Part shown: piece by piece, positions 7,381-13,159 of the stretch
Layout of the letters: each line of letters opens with the position of its first letter
Numbering within the stretch: the first letter of the stretch is position 1
Source: Cardiobacteriales bacterium
GTDB lineage: Bacteria; Pseudomonadota; Gammaproteobacteria; Cardiobacteriales; Wohlfahrtiimonadaceae
DNA length: 13,159 bases
NCBI GenBank assembly: GCA_030150565.1
Contig: JASLFR010000112.1
Location: 1 to 13,159, forward strand
Direction of reading: 5' to 3'
Translations under genes and position numbers: made by a program
Notes under the pieces: model-generated
Seen by the model: the letters and a program-made list of their open reading frames with translations, nothing else
Told to the model about the DNA's origin: nothing
The model's database searches: none

Positions 7381-8055
7381 TTATTCGAAACTCTTTTTAT
7401 ACTCTTTTTTCGCCATCGCAATTAGCGATTGCATAGATGAACGATTTTCAGGAATCTCAGCAAGAGGTTGCTCGCTTGGGAGGTGTGATTCAGAGAGAAG
7501 GTCGCGACGATTGAGTCGCTCTTTATGAGCCTCAAAACGTCTACGCGCTTTAGGTGCTCTCTTCTTCTGCTCAGGCAGGAGCCCGATCCCATTTTGGCGA
7601 TGCTCTTCAAACTCAGTACTAGAGCTGATCTGGTAGAGATCGATACAATTCATCGGGCAGGGGGGAATGCAGAGTTCACACCCCGTACACTCTGACTCAA
7701 TAATTGTATGCATCCAGCGACGAGTTCCAACAATGGCATCGACAGGGCACGCCAAGATACACTTTACACAGCCGATGCAGAGTGATTCATCAATTTTGGC
7801 AATCTGTGGTGGGCGGTATTCCCCTAATGATTCATCAAGTGGAAGTTCTGGCTGATCTAGCAGTTGACTCAGGGCTCGGATGAGAGGCTCACCCCCTGGT
7901 GGACAGCGATTGAGTTGAGTCTCTCCCTTTGCTAGAGCTGTTGCATAAGCACGACATCCCGCAAACTCACACTGTTCACACTGTGTTTGAGGCAGAAGCG
8001 CATCGATTTTTTCAATGCGCTCCTCCATCTTTTTTGAATCGGTTAAACTCGACAC
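7381..8055 (-). CDS. rnfB: RnfB-like iron-sulfur protein without membrane anchor
   Basis: This 224-residue protein resembles RnfB/RsxB, the ferredoxin-like subunit that passes electrons into the Rnf/Rsx membrane complex. An Fe-S domain has ligands C26, C29, C34 and C51 (C-x2-C-x4-C-x16-C). Two bacterial ferredoxin motifs follow: CIGCVKCILACP (93-104) and CTGCELCIPPCP (123-134). The hydrophobic N-terminal helix of true RnfB is absent and the protein begins with a charged helix, so it should be cytoplasmic. No rnfA, C, D, G or E is in the window. The last 75 or so residues are a charged extension. The GTG start at 8055 has GGGGG four bases upstream and overlaps the lipoprotein gene by 13 bases; ATG 8028 is an alternative. 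The nth gene follows after four bases. Its electron partner is unknown. Confidence 0.85.
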   Translation of the reverse strand: MSSLTDSKKMEERIEKIDALLPQTQCEQCEFAGCRAYATALAKGETQLNRCPPGGEPLIRALSQLLDQPELPLDESLGEYRPPQIAKIDESLCIGCVKCILACPVDAIVGTRRWMHTIIESECTGCELCIPPCPMNCIDLYQISSSTEFEEHRQNGIGLLPEQKKRAPKARRRFEAHKERLNRRDLLSESHLPSEQPLAEIPENRSSMQSLIAMAKKEYKKSFE

Positions 8056-8492
8056 GCAACCCCCATTAAGCGTCCACGTTCGTCATTTACCTTGCTCTGA
8101 GTTGAGCAATTTTTAGGGTTCTTACCATAGGGGTAGAAGCGGGGGAGCGATTCTGGCAGAGCACTCTCTCGATCTCTGGTTGCAATGATTTTTCCTGCGC
8201 TATTGAGATCACAATTTTGCAACTTACCACCATTTTCAATTACAACGCGGGTTTCTTCTCCCTCTTTTGAGATGTAACGAATGCTCTCTGTGGATTTATG
8301 CGCAATAATGCAGGCGCGGATGGCGCTATTATAATTTGGAACCTCATCAATCCACTCGTGATTAAAGTGTTCAGCGATCACAGGTTTTGCCTCTTCACTC
8401 TTTTGGGGTTCAACTCTCTCCCCAGAAGTTGTACATGCTGAGAGGAGAAGCAGGGCTGCTGAAGTTAGCATTGATAATTTTTTAATACTCAT
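8043..8492 (-). CDS. Uncharacterised lipoprotein
   Basis: I do not recognise this 149-residue protein. The N-terminus is a clear lipoprotein signal peptide: basic MSIKKLSM, a hydrophobic AALLLL core and the lipobox LSAC with the lipidated cysteine at residue 20. Thr at +2 favours outer-membrane sorting under the E. coli rule. A Glu/Lys/Pro-rich linker (about 24-40) leads to a mixed alpha/beta-looking domain. The mature protein has four further cysteines (in RAC, QNC, KNC and VAC), enough for two disulfides. The end, GRLMGVACRV, is compact. Start ATG has AGGAGA seven bases upstream. It lies 38 bp after the secreted-protein gene and overlaps the rnfB-like gene by 13 bases, so all four genes are probably cotranscribed. 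Whether its role is linked to RnfB or Nth cannot be told from the sequence. Confidence 0.8.
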   Translation of the reverse strand: MSIKKLSMLTSAALLLLSACTTSGERVEPQKSEEAKPVIAEHFNHEWIDEVPNYNSAIRACIIAHKSTESIRYISKEGEETRVVIENGGKLQNCDLNSAGKIIATRDRESALPESLPRFYPYGKNPKNCSTQSKVNDERGRLMGVACRV

Positions 8493-8513
8493 TTTATATC
8501 TCCTAATTTAATT

Positions 8514-8525
8514 GATATCGATATC
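8514..8525. repeat. 12-bp perfect palindrome GATATCGATATC
   Basis: The palindrome lies in the 38-bp gap between the secreted-protein gene and the lipoprotein gene. It consists of two abutting GATATC units, each itself palindromic. No T-run follows, so it is not a terminator. It may be an operator or chance in an AT-rich gap. Confidence 0.5.
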
Positions 8526-8530
8526 TACGA

Positions 8531-8890
8531 TTAATAACAGAGCTCTTTTGGAGGGGCTACATCACATTGGGAGCAGTAATTGGGGTTCTCTTTTGAAGGG
8601 GTAAGATAATTTTCACACACGCCCCACTCCCCTTGAGGGAGGCGATTCTTAATGACTACAGACTCATCGAGATGTGACTTATCACAGCGCCACAACTGGT
8701 AGCAGGCGGGAAACTCATTCACAGAGGGGCCCGCTTTAATCCAGCGCCCATATTGATGCTCATCATGAAGATGATTAGGATCCCCCTCATCAAGAAAATG
8801 TTGAGCAAAGAGGGGAGAGCTCATTAATAGAAGAGCGAATAATCCTCTTTGAAAGCTCTTAAAAAGGGGAGCGCAATGTATTGTGGGCAT
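8531..8890 (-). CDS. Uncharacterised small secreted Cys-rich protein
   Basis: This 119-residue protein is not one I recognise. It has a Sec-type signal peptide with a rather long n-region, hydrophobic core GLFALLLM and a likely cut after LFA (residue 29). The mature part is about 90 residues. It has a His/Asp-rich start (HLHDEH, 40-45) and six cysteines at 63, 69, 92, 106, 109 and 118, which would suit three disulfides in the periplasm. C106-x2-C109 could also be redox- or metal-active, but no thioredoxin fold signature is visible. GGAGA lies ten bases before ATG 8890, supporting the start. It is first in the minus-strand cluster with the lipoprotein, rnfB-like and nth genes. No strong promoter is visible upstream; TAAAAT on the minus strand around 8934-8929 is a candidate -10 without a good -35. 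Confidence 0.7.
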   Translation of the reverse strand: MPTIHCAPLFKSFQRGLFALLLMSSPLFAQHFLDEGDPNHLHDEHQYGRWIKAGPSVNEFPACYQLWRCDKSHLDESVVIKNRLPQGEWGVCENYLTPSKENPNYCSQCDVAPPKELCY

Positions 8891-9031
8891 ATCGGTACTT
8901 TCTCCGTCAGCTAAGACAAAAGGGGTATTTTACTGTAGTTGCGCTAACAATGCTGAAAAGAAGTTAGAGCGAAATGAGCTTTTAGTTTATGATTATTCAA
9001 ATAAAATTCAAATAGTTTGGAGCGATACTTG
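8891..9031. promoter_or_regulatory. Divergent intergenic region before perM-like gene
   Basis: This 141-bp AT-rich gap must hold the promoters for both the minus-strand envelope/rnfB/nth cluster and the plus-strand perM-like gene. TAAAAT at 9002-9007 is a possible plus-strand -10, with a poor -35 (TTTTAG or similar around 8980). An imperfect dyad, GCGCTAAC (8941-8948) with GTTAGAGCG (8963-8971), lies mid-gap. GGAG (9019-9022) is the ribosome binding site of the downstream gene. Confidence 0.35.
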
Positions 9032-10126
9032 ATGAGTGCAAAAGATCTCAACCGATTAATTTTAATGTGGATTGCTGTTACGTTAGGCATCTATCTCTTT
9101 TTCCGTTTAACGTCAGTTTTTACCCCCTTTTTAGTCGCTTTTGGGGTCGCTTATTTAGCTAATCCGATGGTGAATCGTTTAGAAAAGTGGATGGGCTCTC
9201 GAACGGTTGCGGTATCAGCGGTTTTTGGTGTGCTCCTTATCGGACTGACGATTTTACTGCTTATCATTATTCCAGTCTTAATTAATCAGTTGATCGCTTT
9301 TATTCACGACTTTCCTAAATATTATGGGTGGATACAGAGTAATATCTATCCTCTGCTTGATCGTTTTTTTGAGATCGATTATGTGCGTGATAATGAGAGT
9401 GCAATTCGGGAGGCGTTTACAAAATCTCTTAGCAGTCTCTCCGATCTTCCTGCAAAAGTGATGAGCTATATCACCGCTTCAACGGGAGCAATCATCCGCT
9501 TTTTAGTGAGCCTCTTTCTCGTGCCGATGATTATCTTCTACATTATGCGAGATTGGCCTATTTTAGCGGAGCGTTTTGAAGCAATTCTTCCAAGAAAGTA
9601 TGCCCCTAAAGTGTTGCGTTTCCTTAATGAGTCGGATGCGATGTTGAGTAGTTTTCTACGGGGACAATTTAGTGTGATGTTGATTTTAGCGTTTGTCTAT
9701 AGTGTTGGATTGACGATTGCAGGGGTTAAGTATGGTGTTGTGATTGGAGTAATTGCAGGATTAGTCAGTTTTATCCCCTATCTTGGTGCCTCTTCAGGAA
9801 TTGCTCTTGGGCTTATTGTCGCTTGGTTCCAGTTTGGGGATTTTAGTCACCTTATCTATGTGAGTATCGTCTTTGGAATTGGGCAGGCACTTGAGAGCTT
9901 TCTATTAACGCCAGTCTTAATTGGCGATAAGTTGGGAATGCATCCTATTGCTGTGATTTTTGCGCTTATGGCAGGGGGCTCACTCTTTGGCTTTTTCGGT
10001 ATTCTCCTTGCGCTACCCGCTTGTGCAGTCTTAATGGTTGCGTTGAGAGATCTCTACCGTAGATATCAAGCGAGCCAATTCTACCAATTTCGGTATGAGG
10101 CGGTAAAAGAGGAGGGGGATGCCTAA
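9032..10126 (+). CDS. AI-2E transporter family membrane protein (PerM-like)
   Basis: The 364-residue polytopic inner-membrane protein belongs to the AI-2E exporter/PerM family. Members have been implicated in autoinducer-2 export or Na+/H+ antiport, but many, including PerM, have no proven substrate. Hydrophobic segments are seen around residues 8-25, 30-45, 60-90, 150-175, 215-240, 242-265, 270-300 and 305-345, a normal layout of about eight spans. Family signatures are FLRGQ (about 209-213), SFIPYLGA in the second half, LIGDKLGMHP and the glycine-rich GGSLFGFFGI. I chose ATG 9032 because GGAG (9019-9022) sits nine bases upstream; TTG 9017 lies in that ribosome binding site. It is transcribed alone and ends six bases before the fimT stop, convergent with comEA-fimT. 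Confidence 0.88.
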   Translation: MSAKDLNRLILMWIAVTLGIYLFFRLTSVFTPFLVAFGVAYLANPMVNRLEKWMGSRTVAVSAVFGVLLIGLTILLLIIIPVLINQLIAFIHDFPKYYGWIQSNIYPLLDRFFEIDYVRDNESAIREAFTKSLSSLSDLPAKVMSYITASTGAIIRFLVSLFLVPMIIFYIMRDWPILAERFEAILPRKYAPKVLRFLNESDAMLSSFLRGQFSVMLILAFVYSVGLTIAGVKYGVVIGVIAGLVSFIPYLGASSGIALGLIVAWFQFGDFSHLIYVSIVFGIGQALESFLLTPVLIGDKLGMHPIAVIFALMAGGSLFGFFGILLALPACAVLMVALRDLYRRYQASQFYQFRYEAVKEEGDA

Positions 10127-10132
10127 TTACCT

Positions 10133-10702
10133 CTAGCTGATACAGCTATAAGGGGAGGGCTCGAGCCGACTCTCTCCAAAGAGATTAATCACAATCCGCT
10201 CCCCTTTTCTCTCGCCAATGCAGATCTCTATTGAGCCATTAGGTAAGCCTGACCCAAGGGAGCGTCCATATCGGCGAAATTGGTTGATATTGAGCCCATT
10301 TCCAATATTTTTATTGGTTCGAATGGTGAGACTTTTGGGAAGATGATCAAATCGGTTAACTCGTAAAAGATCGCTCTCTGAAGGGGAGAAGTCCGCTAAT
10401 GGATCTTTGAAAACAATCCACCCTGTTCGCCAGTCGTGATGGAGAAAATTGGCGCAACTCCTTCCATCATCTGTTTTGCAGATAGAGACGCGAGTGCGGT
10501 GCCGATTGGCATAATTCTTAGCGTAAGTAAGATCTTCAAAGAGCGTTTTAGTGATATTGCGAAGGTGGTGGCGCTCCATAAGATGGAGATAAGAGGGGAC
10601 GCCAAATCCAATGATGAGACTTAAAATTGCAATGGCAATAATAAGCTCCATCAGGGTAAAGCCAGATGGAGCTCTTTTGATGATTTTCGTGTGCTCTTTC
10701 AC
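10133..10702 (-). CDS. fimT: Type IV minor pilin, FimT/GspH family
   Basis: FimT proteins are minor pilins that help prime type IV pilus assembly; in Legionella pneumophila FimT binds DNA and supports natural transformation. The 189-residue product has a prepilin leader cut after Gly14, then FTLMELIIAIAIL with the essential Glu at mature position 5 (Glu19). The GspH/FimT core follows, including VSICKTDDG and GWIVFKDP. Four cysteines (75, 83, 161, 187) suit two disulfides. The C-terminal GRxR DNA-binding motif reported for FimT appears here as GESR (176-179), with the first Arg missing. The start is GTG 10702: GGAG overlaps the comEA stop nine bases upstream. It follows comEA by six bases on one transcript. 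It could instead be a GspH-type pseudopilin, but the comEA and pilY1 neighbours favour FimT. Confidence 0.88.
   Translation of the reverse strand: MKEHTKIIKRAPSGFTLMELIIAIAILSLIIGFGVPSYLHLMERHHLRNITKTLFEDLTYAKNYANRHRTRVSICKTDDGRSCANFLHHDWRTGWIVFKDPLADFSPSESDLLRVNRFDHLPKSLTIRTNKNIGNGLNINQFRRYGRSLGSGLPNGSIEICIGERKGERIVINLFGESRLEPSPYSCIS
10134..10148. repeat. Perfect hairpin at the perM-fimT convergent junction
   Basis: TAGCTG-ATA-CAGCTA is a six-bp perfect stem with a three-base loop. It covers the last codons and stop of fimT, eight bases after the perM-like stop. There is no T-run on either strand, so it is at best a weak terminator, but it is the only structure separating the two converging genes. 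Confidence 0.5.
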
Positions 10703-10708
10703 AAATGG

Positions 10709-11080
10709 TTACTCCAGCGGAGTTTTGTTCTTCTCTTCTGTAGATTGGTTAGAGTTTTTAGATCTCTTATTTTTAGATTTTGGCTCATTATCTGATTTTT
10801 CATTTTTAGTTTGAGCGTTATTCTCACCCAGATTGATCATGTCAGCAATATCATTAAATGTTTTCTTCCCAATCCCTGGAACATTTAGGAGCTGCTCTTT
10901 CTGAGTAAAGGGGCCATGCTCTTCACGGTATTGAACAATCGCTTCCGCCTTCTTTTTTCCTACCCCCTTTAAAATTTTTGCCATCTCTTCAGGTTGCGCA
11001 CTATTAATATTAAGTGGCCCTGAAAACGTGGGTACAAGAAAGCTAATTAGTAGAAAAGTGAATAATTTAAGTCTCTTCAT
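10709..11080 (-). CDS. comEA: ComEA-type helix-hairpin-helix DNA-binding protein
   Basis: ComEA binds incoming DNA in the periplasm and acts as a ratchet during natural transformation. The 123-residue product has a Sec signal peptide (hydrophobic FTFLLISFLV, likely cut near residue 20-21). A single ComEA HhH domain spans about residues 23-82. It starts LNINSA and contains the two hairpins LKGVGKKKA and VPGIGKKTF. A low-complexity Lys/Asn/Glu/Ser tail of about 40 residues (84-123) follows, which most short gammaproteobacterial ComEA proteins lack. AAAGGAG sits eleven bases upstream of ATG 11080. A near-perfect promoter precedes it (11158-11130). The fimT gene follows after six bases, so DNA binding in the periplasm and a pilin are cotranscribed. 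No comEC, comF or pilQ is in the window. Confidence 0.92.
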   Translation of the reverse strand: MKRLKLFTFLLISFLVPTFSGPLNINSAQPEEMAKILKGVGKKKAEAIVQYREEHGPFTQKEQLLNVPGIGKKTFNDIADMINLGENNAQTKNEKSDNEPKSKNKRSKNSNQSTEEKNKTPLE

Positions 11081-11129
11081 ATTGAATATACTCCTTTCTA
11101 ATTAATTTTCTAAATAAGAGCGATTTAGG

Positions 11130-11158
11130 AATATATAATCTCCTATAAATAATGTCAA
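11130..11158 (-). promoter_or_regulatory. Near-perfect sigma-70 promoter for comEA-fimT
   Basis: On the minus strand, TTGACA (11158-11153) and TATATT (11135-11130) are separated by exactly 17 bases. The predicted start near 11123 leaves a 5' leader of about 43 bases. This is the best promoter match in the window and suggests constitutive or directly regulated expression rather than the weak, activator-dependent promoters of some competence genes. Confidence 0.82.
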
Positions 11159-11192
11159 AGTGATGTTTTTGGCTGATTTGTTCCGTTTATGG

Positions 11193-11221
11193 TTCCATAA
11201 AACTCTCTAAAAGAGTAAAAT
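11193..11221 (+). promoter_or_regulatory. Candidate pilY1 promoter with dyad in the spacer
   Basis: TTCCAT (11193-11198) and TAAAAT (11216-11221) are 17 bases apart; the -35 is weak. ACTCT-CTAAA-AGAGT (11202-11216) is an inverted repeat filling the spacer. A second -10-like TATCAT occurs at 11259-11264 without a good -35. The 11081-11338 gap otherwise holds the comEA promoter and the GAGGA ribosome binding site (11323-11327) of the pilY1-like gene. Confidence 0.35.
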
Positions 11222-11338
11222 TTGATGAAAAGCTATCTCATCTGTCTCAAAAATAGGCTATCATTAGCGCATCTAACGAGCTGATATTACAAGAGAGCTC
11301 TGAAAATATTATTTAATTTAATGAGGAATAAGTAACAT

Positions 11339-13159
11339 ATGAAAAAGAGATTGATTGCTGCAGCCCTCTTAGTTGGGCTAGCAACAGGGGCCAATGCTCA
11401 GGTAGGTGAAAAGCCTCACCACGAGCCTCTGGTTGCAGTAAAGCCTCCAAAACCCAATATCATGATGGTGTTAGATACTTCTGGTAGTATGCGCGGTTTT
11501 GATATGAGCATGCCTAAAGGGTATGATCCAGAAGTGTTTAAAGATAGTACTTATTACAAGGGATGGAATGGGGATAGAGTTAATTACTATAAACCGAATT
11601 CTTGGAGACAACAGTATTCCCGCTTAGCTGTGATGCAGCATGTTGTCTTAGGGTTGTTAGAAAAGTACCGTTATCAAGCGTATATGGGACTTGCTCCACT
11701 CGATTACGATAATAATGGTACATATTCCGGCTTATGGGATAAGCAATCTTATGAAGATCTTTTCTATCCTCCTGCAGATTTAACTGCTGATAGAGATTAT
11801 GAAAGAATTAGAAAACATCTATTAAGATTTCCTTTTGATCAAAATACTCCGCTAAATAGCCCGCTTTACCGAGCTTCAGTCATTATGCGAGGGCAGCATC
11901 AAAATTTTGATAGCCCTGTTCGTTATCGTTGTCAGCAACAACATATTATTCTGATGACTGATGGGGAGCAGAACAGTTTTGCTATTAAGAGTACGGCTAA
12001 TCTAAGAAATGGATTTAAACGGATTAGTCCAATCTTGCAGAGTGATTTAAATCGTGGGCTGAAAACAGGAAGTCATGGAGGTAATCAAAGTAGACCCACT
12101 ATTTTATCTACTACAGCTACGTTGGAGAATATTGGTAAGCTCTTCAGCAAAATCGATATGATGAAGGAGACCAAGCATAAAAGAGATGTTGATGAGGCTG
12201 GTATCGAATGGCTCGATGGTGGCAATAGTCATGAGCCGATTCCAATCGTTGCCCATGGTGTTCGTTTCTCGGCAGGGGCGAAAAATGAAGATAAGCATTT
12301 ACAGGCGTTAGCCGATGCAACTGGTGGTGTTGCTGTAGGGGCTGATAATACAGAGGAGTTGGAGCGCGGTTTCCATAAGATCTTCCAGACTATTATCTCA
12401 TCTCGAAGTGGTACAGGAAGTTACGAAGATCAAGGGGGGAGAACTGAAGATTCTATCCGGTATGCGACCTATTATGACCCCTTTAATTGGAGTGGAAAGA
12501 TTGTTGCAAGACAGTTCCAGAAAGATAATACATCGGCAAAGGGGCAATTCTCGAAAGAGGTGTGGTCTACGGATGACACAATAAAACCGAATCAAGGATT
12601 GTTCTATACTCTCTATAATGGCAAGCAAACTACTTTAGATGAGTTATCAACTCAGGTGATGACTCCTAGTGATAAGAGGTGGTTTAAAGGGGATACTTCA
12701 GGATTAGGATTGGAGTATCGTGCTCGTGAAGTGCCACTTGGCGATATTATCGATTCTCACCTGCAATATAGTGCTAAGGATAAAATCAATATCAACTTAA
12801 ATACGTTAGCTCCTGAGCTAGCAAAGAAGTTTGAGAATGATTATTTAATCCCTAAAAATCGTTCTACAAAAAATTACAACTATTTGATCGCAGGATCAAA
12901 CGATGGTTTTGTTAACGTTGTTTATGGTGAAAAAACATCTAACAATCAAGCAAACAGGGGGGGAGAGAGAGCTGTTGCTTACTACCCTGGATTCTTTGCG
13001 AATAGAGAGAAAGTCGATCAGTTTAGTAAAGACCCGTATACCCATAGTTATGGTGTAAATGGTACAACTCACCTTTTCGATGCTCGTGTTGGAAATGCTT
13101 ATAAATCGTTAGCGATTACAAGTATGGGGGCAGGGCATAGAGGTCTTGTTGGTTATCAG
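11339..13159 (+). CDS. pilY1: PilY1/PilC-type pilus tip adhesin, N-terminal 607 residues (cut by right edge)
   Basis: PilY1 proteins sit at the tip of type IV pili, mediate adhesion and surface sensing and help pilus extension. The frame from ATG 11339 is open for 607 codons to the window edge; PilY1 is usually 1000-1200 residues, so the C-terminal part is missing. A Sec signal peptide (MKKRLIAAALLVGLATGANA) is cut after residue 20. A von Willebrand factor A domain follows at once, with the metal-site motif DTSGS (46-50) and IILMTDGE (203-210). The start of the beta-propeller is visible in GSNDGF (519-524), YYPGFF (548-553) and GAGHRG (597-602). The calcium-binding EF-hand-like site of Pseudomonas PilY1 would lie beyond the edge. 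GAGGA is eleven bases upstream. It diverges from comEA-fimT. It could be another VWA-propeller adhesin, but the propeller motifs favour PilY1. Confidence 0.9.
   Translation, partial: MKKRLIAAALLVGLATGANAQVGEKPHHEPLVAVKPPKPNIMMVLDTSGSMRGFDMSMPKGYDPEVFKDSTYYKGWNGDRVNYYKPNSWRQQYSRLAVMQHVVLGLLEKYRYQAYMGLAPLDYDNNGTYSGLWDKQSYEDLFYPPADLTADRDYERIRKHLLRFPFDQNTPLNSPLYRASVIMRGQHQNFDSPVRYRCQQQHIILMTDGEQNSFAIKSTANLRNGFKRISPILQSDLNRGLKTGSHGGNQSRPTILSTTATLENIGKLFSKIDMMKETKHKRDVDEAGIEWLDGGNSHEPIPIVAHGVRFSAGAKNEDKHLQALADATGGVAVGADNTEELERGFHKIFQTIISSRSGTGSYEDQGGRTEDSIRYATYYDPFNWSGKIVARQFQKDNTSAKGQFSKEVWSTDDTIKPNQGLFYTLYNGKQTTLDELSTQVMTPSDKRWFKGDTSGLGLEYRAREVPLGDIIDSHLQYSAKDKININLNTLAPELAKKFENDYLIPKNRSTKNYNYLIAGSNDGFVNVVYGEKTSNNQANRGGERAVAYYPGFFANREKVDQFSKDPYTHSYGVNGTTHLFDARVGNAYKSLAITSMGAGHRGLVGYQ

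Noticed and set aside
7377..7421. Upstream extension of nth to 7421
   Set aside because: It overlaps the end of the rnfB-like gene, adds residues absent from the family, and two better ATG codons follow.
9017..9031. TTG 9017 as start of the perM-like gene
   Set aside because: It overlaps the GGAG ribosome binding site that serves ATG 9032.
10158..10167. GGCTCGAGCC palindrome inside fimT
   Set aside because: It is ten bases within coding sequence with no T-run or repeat elsewhere; chance is sufficient.
11168..11188. Sigma-54 promoter for the pilus gene (TTGGCTGATTTGTTCC)
   Set aside because: The GG is present but the GC at the -12 position is absent, so the spacing rule fails.
12104..12628. 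Two minus-strand frames of 64 and 76 codons inside the pilY1-like gene
   Set aside because: They are opposite a continuous 607-codon frame with signal peptide and VWA motifs and show no family features.

Overview
The window looks like a chromosomal segment of a gammaproteobacterium with a moderate G+C content (mid-40s percent, judged by eye). The Lon, Nth, HU, UvrB, YgfB and RnfB products all resemble their gammaproteobacterial counterparts, and type IV pilus and competence genes are present. A member of the Cardiobacteriales (Ignatzschineria/Wohlfahrtiimonas-like) would fit, but that assignment is inference with low confidence. There are no IS elements, phage genes, CRISPR arrays, tRNA or rRNA genes.

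Layout. Left edge to 1007 (minus): the first half of uvrB, cut by the window edge. A 171-bp gap with two short dyads separates it from divergent lon (1179-3662). Then come the HU gene hup (3782-4060) with its own near-consensus promoter and a strong terminator. A tight plus-strand cluster follows: ygfB-like, tatD and a divergent nitronate monooxygenase-like gene (4156-6650). A bidirectional terminator at 6672-6709 closes this cluster and also the convergent minus-strand cluster, which reads, in transcription order, small secreted Cys-rich protein (8890-8531), lipoprotein (8492-8043), soluble RnfB-like ferredoxin (8055-7381) and nth (7376-6708). A PerM/AI-2E family membrane protein (9032-10126, plus) runs convergently into comEA-fimT (11080-10133, minus). 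Diverging from comEA, a long open frame from 11339 to the right edge encodes the first 607 residues of a PilY1-type pilus tip adhesin.

How the genes work together. The left half is DNA repair and protein/nucleoid housekeeping: UvrB in nucleotide excision repair, Lon proteolysis, HU. The lon-hup adjacency is a classical proteobacterial arrangement. The middle minus-strand cluster keeps the rnfB-nth linkage known from the E. coli rsxABCDGE-nth operon, but without the rest of the Rnf complex and with a RnfB that has no membrane anchor; two uncharacterised envelope proteins stand in front of it. The right end is a type IV pilus/DNA uptake locus: ComEA (periplasmic DNA receptor), FimT (minor pilin with a DNA-binding role in some species) and PilY1 (tip adhesin).

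The points most worth a second look are the nitronate monooxygenase-like protein that has lost its catalytic and phosphate-loop signatures, the two unknown envelope proteins attached to rnfB-nth, the comEA-fimT/pilY1 divergent locus with a near-perfect promoter, and a hairpin with a U-rich tail in the hup leader. I did not find a clearly new multi-gene system.
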